This document shows positions 6,779 to 14,740 of a stretch of 17,843 bases of DNA, piece after piece. The stretch spans positions 1-17,843 of the forward strand of contig CAAGBE010000035.1 of the NCBI GenBank assembly GCA_900768005.1, written 5' to 3'. A model generated the notes under the pieces. The model made no database searches and was not told where the DNA came from. It worked only from the letters and a program-made list of their open reading frames with translations. A program made the translations under genes and the position numbers. Source of the stretch: Clostridia bacterium. Its GTDB lineage: Bacteria; Bacillota; Clostridia; UMGS1883. Each line of letters begins with the position of its first letter. Positions within the stretch are counted from its first letter, which is position 1.

Positions 6779-7972
6779 TTATTTTGCCAATCTTTCAGTT
6801 TCGATAGCAATCATCATTTCTTCATCTGTGGGGATAACAAGAGTTCTTACTGTTGCACCTTCTGCAGAAACATCAATTGCCTGACCGCGAAGCTTGTTCT
6901 TTTCAGCATCAATCTTAACACCGAGGAACTGGAGACCTTCAACGATAGCACTTCTTGTACCGCAGTCATTTTCACCAACACCTGCTGTGAATACGATTGC
7001 ATCAACGCCGCCCATAGCTGCCGCATAGCTGCCGATATACTTCTTGATACCGTAGCTGAACATCTTGAGAGCCGCTTCAGCACGCTTGTTGCCATCTTCA
7101 GCTGCTGCTGAAAGGTCCCTGAAGTCACTGGATACACCGCTTACACCAAGCACACCGCTCTTCTTATTAAGAACTGCGTTGATTTCGTCAATGCCAAGTC
7201 CTTCTTTTTCCATAAGGAATGTAACGATAGCAGGGTCAATGTCACCGCTTCTTGTACCCATAAGGATACCTGCAAGAGGAGTAAGACCCATTGTTGTATC
7301 TATTACCTTACCGCCCTTAACAGCTGCAACGGAAGAACCGTTACCAAGGTGGCAGGTTACGATATTAATATCCTTTATATCCTTGCCGAGAAGCTCTGCA
7401 GCCTTACCTGATACATAGTTATGGCTTGTACCGTGGAAGCCGTATCTTCTGATTTTGTACTTTTCATAATACTCGTAAGGAATACCGTAAAGGTATGCTT
7501 CCTCGGGCATTGTCTGATGGAAAGCTGTATCAAATACACCAACCTGTGTAACGCCCGGCATAACCTTTTCACAAGCTTCAATACCAATAAGGTTTGCAGG
7601 ATTGTGAAGAGGAGCAAGCTCGATACATTCTTCGATAGCTTTCTTAACTTCTGCTGTAATAACCACACTGCCGCTGAAGCTTTCACCACCATGAACAACT
7701 CTGTGACCAACTGCACCGATTTCGCTCATAGATTCGATTACACCGTGGTTCTTGTCAACAAGAGCATCGATAACAAGCTTGATTGCTTCTGCATGAGTGG
7801 GCATGGGGCTTTCGATTACAACCTTGTCACCGCCCTTGGGGGTGTGGTTAAGCTTGCTTCCGTCAAGCGTAATTCTTTCACAAAGACCTTTTGCCAGAAC
7901 TTCCTTTGTATCCATATCAATAAGCTGATATTTAAGGGATGAGCTTCCTGCGTTTATAACGAGAATTTTCAT
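6779..7972 (-). CDS. ackA: Acetate kinase
   Basis: This 397-aa cytoplasmic enzyme of the ASKHA fold interconverts acetyl-phosphate plus ADP and acetate plus ATP. It is the substrate-level phosphorylation step of acetate fermentation. All key residues of the well-studied Methanosarcina enzyme occur at the same numbers: Asn7 in NAGSSS, Arg91 in GHRVVHGG, Asp148 in FDTAFH, His180 in GFHGTSH, Arg241 in GTRSGD, and Glu384. The start at 7972 has GAAAGGAAG upstream. It follows pta by 36 nt with no promoter or terminator visible between, so pta-ackA form an operon. Confidence 0.98.
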   Translation of the reverse strand: MKILVINAGSSSLKYQLIDMDTKEVLAKGLCERITLDGSKLNHTPKGGDKVVIESPMPTHAEAIKLVIDALVDKNHGVIESMSEIGAVGHRVVHGGESFSGSVVITAEVKKAIEECIELAPLHNPANLIGIEACEKVMPGVTQVGVFDTAFHQTMPEEAYLYGIPYEYYEKYKIRRYGFHGTSHNYVSGKAAELLGKDIKDINIVTCHLGNGSSVAAVKGGKVIDTTMGLTPLAGILMGTRSGDIDPAIVTFLMEKEGLGIDEINAVLNKKSGVLGVSGVSSDFRDLSAAAEDGNKRAEAALKMFSYGIKKYIGSYAAAMGGVDAIVFTAGVGENDCGTRSAIVEGLQFLGVKIDAEKNKLRGQAIDVSAEGATVRTLVIPTDEEMMIAIETERLAK

Positions 7973-8008
7973 TATATAATACTTCCTTTCTGAAATATAT
8001 GTACGAAA

Positions 8009-9010
8009 TTATTTCTGTGCCTGTGCCTGAACTGCTGTGATAGCAACAACACCTACGATATCGTCTGCACTGCAGCCTCTGGAAAGGTCATTGATAGGCA
8101 TTGCGATACCCTGTGTAACAGGACCGTAAGCTTCTGCCTTTGCAAGACGCTGTACAAGCTTGTAACCGATGTTACCTGCATCAAGGTCGGGATATACAAG
8201 AACGTTTGCTCTGCCTGCAACGGGAGAGCCTGGAGCCTTGGACTCACCAACGGAGGGAACGATAGCTGCATCAAGCTGAAGTTCTCCGTCAACATTAACA
8301 TTGGGGAATGTTTCCTTACAAATCTTGGTTGCTTCTACAACTTTATCTACATCTGCGTGAGCTGCACTGCCCTTTGTAGAATGAGAGAGCATTGCTACAT
8401 AAGCGGGCTCCTGAACGAGGAGTTCAAAACTCTCTGCAGAAGAAGCTGCAATTGCTGCAAGCTCTTCAGCGTTGGGGTTCTGTACAAGACCGCTGTCTGC
8501 AAATACGAATGTGCCGTTTGCACCGTACTGACAATCCGGAACAACCATAAGGAAGAAAGCTGATACAAGCTTAACACCGGGCTTTGTCTTTATAATCTGA
8601 AGAGAAGGACGGAGAGTGTTTGCAGTAGAGTGGCAAGCACCGGAAACAACGCCGTCAGCATCGCCTGCTTTTACCATAAGGCAGGCATAGTACATATAAT
8701 CTCCGAGAACGATTTCCTTTGCCTGCTCATATGTAACGCCCTTGCTCTTTCTGAGTTCAACAAAAAGGTTAAGGTATTCTTCTGTTTTTTTATAATTGAA
8801 GGGGTCAATGATTGTAGCCTTGGAAATATCAAGTCCTTTGGAATTTTCAGCTACTTCTTCAGGAGTACCGATAATAACGATATTTGCAATATCTTCTTTC
8901 AGCACAGTTTCAGCCGCTTCCCATGTACGTCTGTCCATTGATTCGGGAAGAACGATGGTTTTTTTATCACTTCTTGCCCTTTCTTTAATAGAATCTAAAA
9001 ATTTACTCAT
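8009..9010 (-). CDS. pta: Phosphate acetyltransferase (short form)
   Basis: This 333-aa enzyme converts acetyl-CoA and phosphate to acetyl-phosphate and CoA. It is the short, single-domain form without the N-terminal regulatory region of long enterobacterial Pta. Family stretches include KTIVLPESMDRRTWEAA near the N-terminus, GACHSTANTLRPSLQIIKTK in the middle, and a C-terminal VAGRANVLVYPDLDAGNIGYK segment. The frame stays open to 9136. The ATG at 9010 is chosen because GGAGGAAT sits just upstream, a promoter lies at 9048-9076, and the extra 42 residues would overlap that promoter and the divergent tmcAL gene. It is the first gene of pta-ackA. Confidence 0.97.
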   Translation of the reverse strand: MSKFLDSIKERARSDKKTIVLPESMDRRTWEAAETVLKEDIANIVIIGTPEEVAENSKGLDISKATIIDPFNYKKTEEYLNLFVELRKSKGVTYEQAKEIVLGDYMYYACLMVKAGDADGVVSGACHSTANTLRPSLQIIKTKPGVKLVSAFFLMVVPDCQYGANGTFVFADSGLVQNPNAEELAAIAASSAESFELLVQEPAYVAMLSHSTKGSAAHADVDKVVEATKICKETFPNVNVDGELQLDAAIVPSVGESKAPGSPVAGRANVLVYPDLDAGNIGYKLVQRLAKAEAYGPVTQGIAMPINDLSRGCSADDIVGVVAITAVQAQAQK

Positions 9011-9047
9011 TTTTATTCCTCCAAAAACTTTATTTTTCCATTGGTAT

Positions 9048-9076
9048 AGTATATAATAGAAATATCCAATTTTCAA
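9048..9076 (-). promoter_or_regulatory. Sigma-A type promoter of pta-ackA
   Basis: TTGAAA (9076-9071) and TATACT (9053-9048) on the minus strand are 17 bp apart. The start would be near 9041, about 31 nt before the pta ATG. The -10 box overlaps a plus-strand TATAAT at 9052-9057 that may serve tmcAL, so the two promoters could interfere. Confidence 0.75.
9052..9057 (+). promoter_or_regulatory. Possible -10 box for tmcAL
   Basis: Plus-strand TATAAT lies about 48 nt before the tmcAL ATG. The -35 position (TTTATT, about 9029-9034) is poor. It is the only reasonable -10 in the divergent gap and overlaps the pta -10 box. Confidence 0.4.
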
Positions 9077-9104
9077 CATTTTTTTCTTAAAAGAAGGTAA
9101 ATTT

Positions 9105-10235
9105 ATGAAAATAAGTACTTTAATAGCAGAATTCAATCCTTTTCACCGCGGCCACAAGCTCCTTGTGGACAGTATGAAGAAGCAGTCCGACGCTGTTATT
9201 GCCGTTATGAGCGGTAATTTCGTTCAGCGCGGTGAGTGTGCCGTTTTTGAAAAAAGTGAGCGTGCGAAAGCTGCAATAGCAAACGGAGTTGACCTTGTGC
9301 TTGAGCTTCCGTCGGTATACGCACTTTCCTCTGCCGAGGGTTTTGCAAAAGGAGGAATAAAAACTCTTGCCGCCTGCAACATTGCCGATGAGCTTCATTT
9401 CGGAAGTGAGTGCGGTGATATTGAGAAGCTCTCTTTGTGCGCGGATATATTAAATGAAGAAACACCCCTGTTCAAAGCAATTCTTGCAAAAAAGCTGAAA
9501 GAGGGAATCTCTTACCCTGCAGCACGTCAGCAGGCTCTCGAAAAAATTATTCCCGAGGGGAACCTCCTCTCCTCACCCAACAACACTCTTGCAATAGAAT
9601 ATATAAGGGAAATAAAGAAGTCGGAACTTAATATTGTTCCGCACACCATAAAGCGAATGGGAAGCGGTTACAACGATATAGAAAAAGATACCGCCATTCC
9701 ATCCGCTTCAGGAATCAGACATTTTCTAAAGGAGGGTCAGAGTGTAAAGGAGCATATGCTTTATAATTATATGGATAAGCCCCTTTTTATGAGTGCTTTT
9801 GATGTTATTGTTGCCGCACGCCTTAAAGCAATTTCAAAGGAAGAGCTTTCCTCACTTTGCGACTGTAATACAGAAATTGCCTCCAGACTTAAAGATGCAT
9901 CAGTATATAATACATTTGAGGATATAGTTTCTGCCGCCTCCTGCAAAAGCTATACGCAGAGCAGACTCCGCCGTATACTGTGCAATATGATTACGGGAAA
10001 TTCTTTTAATGAAGTCCCCTCTCCCACCTATATACGTCCCATTGCATTTAACGAAATAGGCGGAGAGATTCTGAAAAAAATGAAAAGCACCGCCTCTCTG
10101 CCCGTAGCTTCAAGGGGTGCCGTTTTGAAAAATGATGAAATTTTCTCCTTTGAATGCCGCTGCACAGATATATACAATCTGGCACGGGGCATAAACGGAG
10201 GCATGGAATTTGACCGCAAGGTTGAAATTATTTAG
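9105..10235 (+). CDS. tmcAL: tRNA(Met) cytidine acetate ligase (YlbM-like nucleotidyltransferase)
   Basis: This 376-aa protein of the TmcAL family (formerly YlbM/DUF795) activates acetate with ATP. It makes N4-acetylcytidine at the wobble position of elongator tRNA-Met, which keeps AUG and AUA reading apart. The nucleotidyltransferase core has IAEFNPFHRGH, with HRGH at 14-17. It also has GNFVQRGE at 37-44, LVLELP at 64-69, SPNNTLAIEYI at 157-167 and the phosphate-binding PSASGIR at 199-205. The C-terminal RNA-binding part includes YTQSRLRRIL at 283-292. Length is near the family norm. The start at 9105 is preceded by AGAAGG. It diverges from pta-ackA. Its stop overlaps the tail of the convergent unknown membrane gene by 8 bp. 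Confidence 0.95.
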   Translation: MKISTLIAEFNPFHRGHKLLVDSMKKQSDAVIAVMSGNFVQRGECAVFEKSERAKAAIANGVDLVLELPSVYALSSAEGFAKGGIKTLAACNIADELHFGSECGDIEKLSLCADILNEETPLFKAILAKKLKEGISYPAARQQALEKIIPEGNLLSSPNNTLAIEYIREIKKSELNIVPHTIKRMGSGYNDIEKDTAIPSASGIRHFLKEGQSVKEHMLYNYMDKPLFMSAFDVIVAARLKAISKEELSSLCDCNTEIASRLKDASVYNTFEDIVSAASCKSYTQSRLRRILCNMITGNSFNEVPSPTYIRPIAFNEIGGEILKKMKSTASLPVASRGAVLKNDEIFSFECRCTDIYNLARGINGGMEFDRKVEII

Positions 10236-10890
10236 TATATTTTTTGAGCAAACCCTTACAGGTCATTACTGCACTGTATATCATAAAATATGTTATTATC
10301 ACCACTACAAGGGGAAATGCCATTTGTGAAAAAGCAGGTCTTACCACTGAACGCCATACTAAAAACAGCAGAGTAGCAAAAAACGAAAAAATACTGTAAG
10401 TGTCGATCATTCGCATAAAGGTTGCAAATATAAATATAATACGGGAATCTGCCTCGGAGCTTACAAAAGCTTCGAGGTTTTCTTTTTGGATCCCAACCAA
10501 ACGGGTTGAAATAACACCTCTTTTTACGGTGTTCTCAAGCCGTTGTGCTGCGTGCTGACGAATACGCTCTTCGTTATTTCTGAAATAATCGTTGAACAGC
10601 ACGCGGTAAAGCCTCTTTTTTTCAGAAAGAAGAATTTCCACTGTGTCACCTTTTATCCACAGTCTTGCTTCGTCGGATTTCAGCTTCACACGATATTTTC
10701 TTCCGTCTTTATCCATAAGCTTCATAGTTGATGCCTTTTCGGCTGTGCGGTTTTCATTTGTCAGCACTGCTTCAATCTTTTCACCCGCCGCACTGTTATA
10801 CCTACCTGTTTTGGGAATACGGTTAACGATACTGATAACCAAAAGAAAAACTAGTAAAGAAACCATTACGTTGGTTATAATTTCTAACAT
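10228..10890 (-). CDS. Unknown membrane protein with three predicted TM segments
   Basis: I do not recognise this 220-aa protein. It has an N-terminal hydrophobic helix (about residues 3-23) and a charged central region of about 140 residues. That region contains a beta-rich stretch with a DGRKYRVKLKSDEARLWIKG-like segment (62-81) and a basic stretch at 101-135. Two further hydrophobic helices lie at about 165-181 and 189-209, followed by a lysine-rich tail. The frame extends to an ATG at 10923. The ATG at 10890 is chosen because AGGAGATGA lies just upstream and the promoter -10 (10912-10917) puts transcription start downstream of 10923. It may also be read from the amidase gene just upstream. 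The architecture loosely recalls DUF3592-like membrane proteins, but I would not assign a function. Confidence 0.75.
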   Translation of the reverse strand: MLEIITNVMVSLLVFLLVISIVNRIPKTGRYNSAAGEKIEAVLTNENRTAEKASTMKLMDKDGRKYRVKLKSDEARLWIKGDTVEILLSEKKRLYRVLFNDYFRNNEERIRQHAAQRLENTVKRGVISTRLVGIQKENLEAFVSSEADSRIIFIFATFMRMIDTYSIFSFFATLLFLVWRSVVRPAFSQMAFPLVVVIITYFMIYSAVMTCKGLLKKYTK

Positions 10891-10911
10891 ATAATCATCT
10901 CCTAAGAAACG

Positions 10912-10940
10912 ATTATACCCCATTTCTTATCCGTTTTCAA
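10912..10940 (-). promoter_or_regulatory. Sigma-A type promoter of the unknown membrane protein
   Basis: TTGAAA (10940-10935) and TATAAT (10917-10912) on the minus strand are 17 bp apart. The predicted leader is only about 15 nt, just enough for the AGGAGATGA ribosome binding site. The -35 lies 6 nt after the amidase stop codon. Confidence 0.8.
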
Positions 10941-10946
10941 GTATAT

Positions 10947-11687
10947 TTATACTATATTTACATATTGAGATGCCACATATCCCACCTGACCCTGATAATT
11001 GACTACATACCAGTCCTGCCACTGTCCTACAACAGTAAGCGGTGAGCCGTTTGGTATTGATGCAATTATTCTGGAGCTGCGGTTTGGACGGGAACGGAGA
11101 TTGAGAGTACCGCTGGTCAAGGAAACAACCCCCCTCATAGGAGTCATCGGTTCTACAAAAGGAATCCCAAAATATTCTGTCAGAGAAAGAACCAAGTTTG
11201 CGGCAATTCTATTTATATTGTTGCTTACCCATGTTGCATCCTGTACATTGTCGTGATATCCCAATTCAAGAAAAACTGCAGGAGCACGGGTCTGGGTAAC
11301 CTCTCCGATAGTTGTTGTGCTTATAGCTCGCACCCTTGATGGAAGCGGATAAATACTTTTCAGATTTCTTGCAAAAATTTCAGCCGCCCGTCTACCTCTT
11401 GTGCTTATAGGAGAATAGTACACATCCACCCCTCTGTAAGTCCCGTACTGTCCCTCAGGTGCCGCATTTGAATGAATTGCCAGATGCAAATCATAATTTC
11501 CACGGTTTGATTCAGCTATTGAACTGGCAGCAGACGAGTCGGGGCTGTTTCTCGTATATTGTATTCCGCTTGACCTGAGATACGGAATCATTGCATCGGC
11601 AATGAGGTTCATATAATACTCCTCACTTCCGCCGATTACATACATATTGCCCTCCTGTGTTGAGGGGCTTAAATATATTCTTGGCAT
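10947..11687 (-). CDS. N-acetylmuramoyl-L-alanine amidase (Amidase_3) with C-terminal SH3 domain
   Basis: This 246-aa predicted peptidoglycan hydrolase has an Amidase_3 catalytic domain at about 1-175 and a bacterial SH3 domain at about 185-246. Zinc-site candidates are Glu22/Glu23 (GGSEEYY) and His72 (AIHSN), and the catalytic Glu141 lies in FLELGYHDN. The usual first zinc ligand, the His of a DPGHGG-type motif after the first strand, is absent: the protein reads IYLSPSTQEGN there. I recall the same SPSTQE variant in other clostridial and phage amidases, so it may be a true subfamily. There is no signal peptide or membrane anchor, unlike most vegetative autolysins. This fits a phage-endolysin-like or sporulation mother-cell enzyme, though neither is shown. 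The start at 11687 has AAGGATGTGAT upstream. No clear sigma-A promoter is visible. Confidence 0.9.
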   Translation of the reverse strand: MPRIYLSPSTQEGNMYVIGGSEEYYMNLIADAMIPYLRSSGIQYTRNSPDSSAASSIAESNRGNYDLHLAIHSNAAPEGQYGTYRGVDVYYSPISTRGRRAAEIFARNLKSIYPLPSRVRAISTTTIGEVTQTRAPAVFLELGYHDNVQDATWVSNNINRIAANLVLSLTEYFGIPFVEPMTPMRGVVSLTSGTLNLRSRPNRSSRIIASIPNGSPLTVVGQWQDWYVVNYQGQVGYVASQYVNIV

Positions 11688-11730
11688 TATATCACATCCT
11701 TCTTTATACCTTATGCAAAACCTTCCCGAT

Positions 11731-11759
11731 TTGACAAAAACGCGTTTTTCCTGTATAAT
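11731..11759 (+). promoter_or_regulatory. Consensus sigma-A promoter of the LRR protein gene, with spacer palindrome
   Basis: Perfect TTGACA (11731-11736) and perfect TATAAT (11754-11759) are 17 bp apart. A 14-nt perfect palindrome, AAAAACGCGTTTTT (11736-11749), fills most of the spacer and is a candidate operator. The leader to the ATG at 11781 is short, about 15-20 nt, and holds GAGGTGATG. Confidence 0.9.
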
Positions 11760-11780
11760 TATGAATTTGAGGTGATGTAA

Positions 11781-13187
11781 ATGAAAAAACTAAAGATTGT
11801 AATTTCACTTTTGCTTATAATATTAACAGCACAGTTTCACACCCTTGCAGCACCCAGAATTCCCGTTTACAAGGTTGGTAACGTATTGTATTTTCTTGAC
11901 AAGGCTTCCGGAACAATTACAGGCTTTGCAGGAGAACCAAAGGACATTACCATACCCACATCTTTGGGAGGGTACAATGTTGTTTCAATCGGCTACCGAG
12001 CTTTTGCAGGCTCCCCCACGCTGACAAGCGTTATAATTCCCGACGGAATTACGACAGTATCTGCAGAGGCCTTTGCAGCCTGTCCTAACCTTTCGAGGAT
12101 TGAGGTAAGCTCCACTGTTTCATATATAGGAAGCAAGGCTTTTGCAAATTGCACAAGCCTCTCATATGTCAATATGAAAGGACTCCCCGGTTATGTAGAA
12201 GCAAGTGCCTTCGACAACACCAACTGGGTTATCGATTCCTCTTCCGAATTTGTAATGCTGGGAAGCTCCACACTTCTGCGTTATAACGGTGCTGCAGAGG
12301 TTGTAAATATCCCATCGGGAGTAACAGTCATTGCTTCAAATGCATTTGCATACAATGAAGCAATAAAGGAGATTTATCTTCCCTCCACAGTAGAGAAAAT
12401 CGGTGACAATGCCTTTGTACACTGCAAAAACCTTGAGAAAATAACTATACCCACCACCGTTTGGCACGTTGGGGCAGGTGCTTTTGACGATACTATATGG
12501 CTTTATGAACAGGATACTGATTTTGTTACGGTAAACGGCATTTTAGTTTCCTACAAGGGCGGAGATATTCACGTTGATATTCCTGACGGAATTACTGCCA
12601 TTGGAAGCGGAGCTTTTATGGCAAACGAAACACTCAGGAGTGTATATGTGTCAGACAGCGTTATTTATATAGATTCCATGGCTTTCGCAAGTTGTAGCGA
12701 GTTAAGGCTTGCATGCGTTCCAGGAAGCGTTGAATGGATTGATGAATATGCATTTTCCGGCTGCGGAAAAATGACATTGCAGGCTTCTCAGGGAACTTAT
12801 GCAAAAAGCTTTGCACTGTATATGGGCATTCCTTTCAGCACACCCGTTTATGTAAATTTTAACGGAGAAAATGTGCGTTTTGACAATGCTGCACCTATTA
12901 TCAAAGACGGAAGGACATATGTCCCCCTCCGTGCACTTATGGAAATGATGGGATATACTGTTTCGTGGGAAAAGGCAACTGGTAATGTTACCTGTATAAA
13001 GGATACAGATACTGTCATAATAACACCAAAAGGAGAAATCACCTTAAACGAAACCCTTTCTGAATACGAGGCAGAGCCTATAAACATCAACGGCTCCAAT
13101 GTAGTGCCCGTCAGATTCGTTTCGGAGGCAGTAAACGCCGAGGTAGAGTGGAATCCCGACACCAGAACTGTCGAAATTTCCTATTAA
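11781..13187 (+). CDS. Secreted BspA-like leucine-rich repeat protein with C-terminal stalk domain
   Basis: This 468-aa protein has an N-terminal signal peptide (MKKLKIVISLLLIILTAQ, cleavage likely near LAA at 22-24). Residues about 53-350 form LRR_5/BspA-type repeats of roughly 22-23 residues with the pattern IPxxVxxIGxxAFxxCxxL. Two longer inserted units (about 144-182 and 235-272) share an AFDxTxW...FV...L..Y.G....IP.G layout. Residues about 356-468 match the copper amine oxidase N-terminal-like 'stalk' domain: an extended VNFNGENVRF segment, DGRTYVPLRALMEMMGYTVSW, then NGSNVVPVRFVSEA and VEWNPDTRTV. Such proteins are extracellular binding or adhesion modules in clostridia. It lacks SLH, LPXTG and lipobox anchors, so it is secreted or attached through the stalk domain. 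cls follows 14 nt downstream, suggesting an operon. Confidence 0.92.
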   Translation: MKKLKIVISLLLIILTAQFHTLAAPRIPVYKVGNVLYFLDKASGTITGFAGEPKDITIPTSLGGYNVVSIGYRAFAGSPTLTSVIIPDGITTVSAEAFAACPNLSRIEVSSTVSYIGSKAFANCTSLSYVNMKGLPGYVEASAFDNTNWVIDSSSEFVMLGSSTLLRYNGAAEVVNIPSGVTVIASNAFAYNEAIKEIYLPSTVEKIGDNAFVHCKNLEKITIPTTVWHVGAGAFDDTIWLYEQDTDFVTVNGILVSYKGGDIHVDIPDGITAIGSGAFMANETLRSVYVSDSVIYIDSMAFASCSELRLACVPGSVEWIDEYAFSGCGKMTLQASQGTYAKSFALYMGIPFSTPVYVNFNGENVRFDNAAPIIKDGRTYVPLRALMEMMGYTVSWEKATGNVTCIKDTDTVIITPKGEITLNETLSEYEAEPININGSNVVPVRFVSEAVNAEVEWNPDTRTVEISY

Positions 13188-13201
13188 TGGAGTGATTCGT
13201 T

Positions 13202-14734
13202 ATGCGTAAGTTTCTTAAAGTACTATTCAGTCAGGCAACAATTGTAAGCATACTTCTTGTGCTGCAGCTTTTGGCAATAGTTGCTTCTCTTATGCGTATC
13301 AGCGAATATTTTGTCTATTTTGACATAGCGTTACAGATAATAAGTATCATTACCGTAGTCATTATTATAAACAGGCATTCCAACCCCTCATATAAGCTTG
13401 CGTGGGTTGTCCCGATTCTTATGGTTCCACTGTTCGGCGGTCTGTTTTACCTTTTTATAGCGGGACAGATGCACACTAAAAATTATTTCCAAAGCCTTTC
13501 AGCACTGGAAAAAAAGATTAACGGAAAATACCCCCAAAAAGAAGAGGTTTCCAAAGAAATATCTGAAAAATTTCCACACCGTTCATCTATTGTAAAATAC
13601 ATCAACAATGTGTCGGGAATGAATGCATATAAAACATCCTCTGCCAAGTATTTTCCTCAGGGCGAGGATATGCTTGAAAGTATGCTTTGTGAGCTTAAAA
13701 AAGCAACCAGATATATATTTATCGAATTTTTCATCATTGGCGAAGGGCAGATGTGGGATTCAATTTTAGAGGTGCTTAAAAAGAAAGCAGCAGAGGGTTT
13801 AGATATCAGGGTTATGTACGACGGAATGGGAAGTATGGTTACTCTTCCTAAAAAATATCCTAAAGTTCTTGAAAGCTACGGTATAAAATGCAGAGTGTTC
13901 TCCCCTTTCACGCCATTTCTTTCCGCACTTCAGAACAACCGCGATCACAGAAAAATTATGGTTATTGACGGAACTGTTGCCTACACGGGCGGAGCAAACC
14001 TTTCCGATGAATATATAAACATAGGCTATCCCCACGGACATTGGAAAGATATGTCAGTTATGGTTAAGGGTGAGGCAGCTTTTTGTTTTTCGCGGATGTT
14101 TCTCACTTTATGGAATCATATTTCAGACCAATGCGAGGATATAACCAATTTTGAGCCTGAAGTTTCTGCTGAAAATGAAACATATTGCGGTTATGTTATG
14201 CCCTATTGCGATATGCCCCACGACAAATTCCTGACGGGGGAAACGGTGTATCTTGACATAATAAACAAGGCAAAAAAATATGTCTATATCACCACCCCAT
14301 ATCTTGTCCTTGACCACGAGATGGTAGTGGCTCTTAAAAATGCCGCGTACAGCGGAATTGATATAAAAATAATCTGTCCCCGTGTGGCGGACCACTGGTA
14401 TGTACGTGCTGTGGGTTACAGCTACTATAAAGAGCTTTTAGATGCAGGGATACGGCTTTATGAATATGAGCCTGGCTTTATTCACGGAAAAACCTTTTTA
14501 AGTGATGATGAGGTTTCGGTTGTAGGAAGCATTAATCTTGATTACAGAAGCTTGTATCTTCACTTTGAATGTGCCTGCTGGTTTCTTGACAGCCCTGTTG
14601 TTAAATCTATAAAAAGTGATTTTGAGCAAACTCTCGAAAAATGCACTGTGATAACTTCGCAAAGCTGTACAAGTCCTAATATCTTCAAGAAAATTCTAAA
14701 TGCATTACTGAGGCTTTTTGCCCCGCTTATGTAA
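13202..14734 (+). CDS. cls: Cardiolipin synthase (phospholipase D superfamily)
   Basis: This 510-aa membrane enzyme condenses two phosphatidylglycerols to cardiolipin and glycerol. Two N-terminal TM helices (about 11-31 and 38-57) and a third hydrophobic stretch (66-88, with WVVPILMVPLFGGLFYLF) match the Cls/PLDc_N region. The two HKD motifs are complete: His249-x-Lys251-x4-Asp256 with GGANLSDEY after it, and His428-x-Lys430-x4-Asp435 with GSINLDYRS after it. Length is typical for clostridial Cls. The start at 13202 is preceded by GGAGTGA. It lies 14 nt after the LRR gene with no promoter between, so both probably share the 11731 promoter. An intrinsic terminator follows its stop. Confidence 0.95.
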   Translation: MRKFLKVLFSQATIVSILLVLQLLAIVASLMRISEYFVYFDIALQIISIITVVIIINRHSNPSYKLAWVVPILMVPLFGGLFYLFIAGQMHTKNYFQSLSALEKKINGKYPQKEEVSKEISEKFPHRSSIVKYINNVSGMNAYKTSSAKYFPQGEDMLESMLCELKKATRYIFIEFFIIGEGQMWDSILEVLKKKAAEGLDIRVMYDGMGSMVTLPKKYPKVLESYGIKCRVFSPFTPFLSALQNNRDHRKIMVIDGTVAYTGGANLSDEYINIGYPHGHWKDMSVMVKGEAAFCFSRMFLTLWNHISDQCEDITNFEPEVSAENETYCGYVMPYCDMPHDKFLTGETVYLDIINKAKKYVYITTPYLVLDHEMVVALKNAAYSGIDIKIICPRVADHWYVRAVGYSYYKELLDAGIRLYEYEPGFIHGKTFLSDDEVSVVGSINLDYRSLYLHFECACWFLDSPVVKSIKSDFEQTLEKCTVITSQSCTSPNIFKKILNALLRLFAPLM

Positions 14735-14740
14735 TTTTGC

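Noticed and set aside
7421..7942. 173-aa plus-strand frame antisense to ackA
   Set aside because: The opposite strand encodes acetate kinase with every catalytic residue intact. The antisense frame has no ribosome binding site or recognisable domain.
9011..9136. 42-residue N-terminal extension of pta
   Set aside because: It would span the pta promoter and the divergent tmcAL start, has no ribosome binding site, and is not part of the Pta family.
11688..11730. Promoter for the amidase gene, including a possible sporulation sigma site
   Set aside because: TATAAA at 11703-11708 has no -35 at a suitable distance (TTGTCA is 23 bp away), and GCATA lies too close to the ATG for a sigma-F/G pattern. 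No call is supportable.
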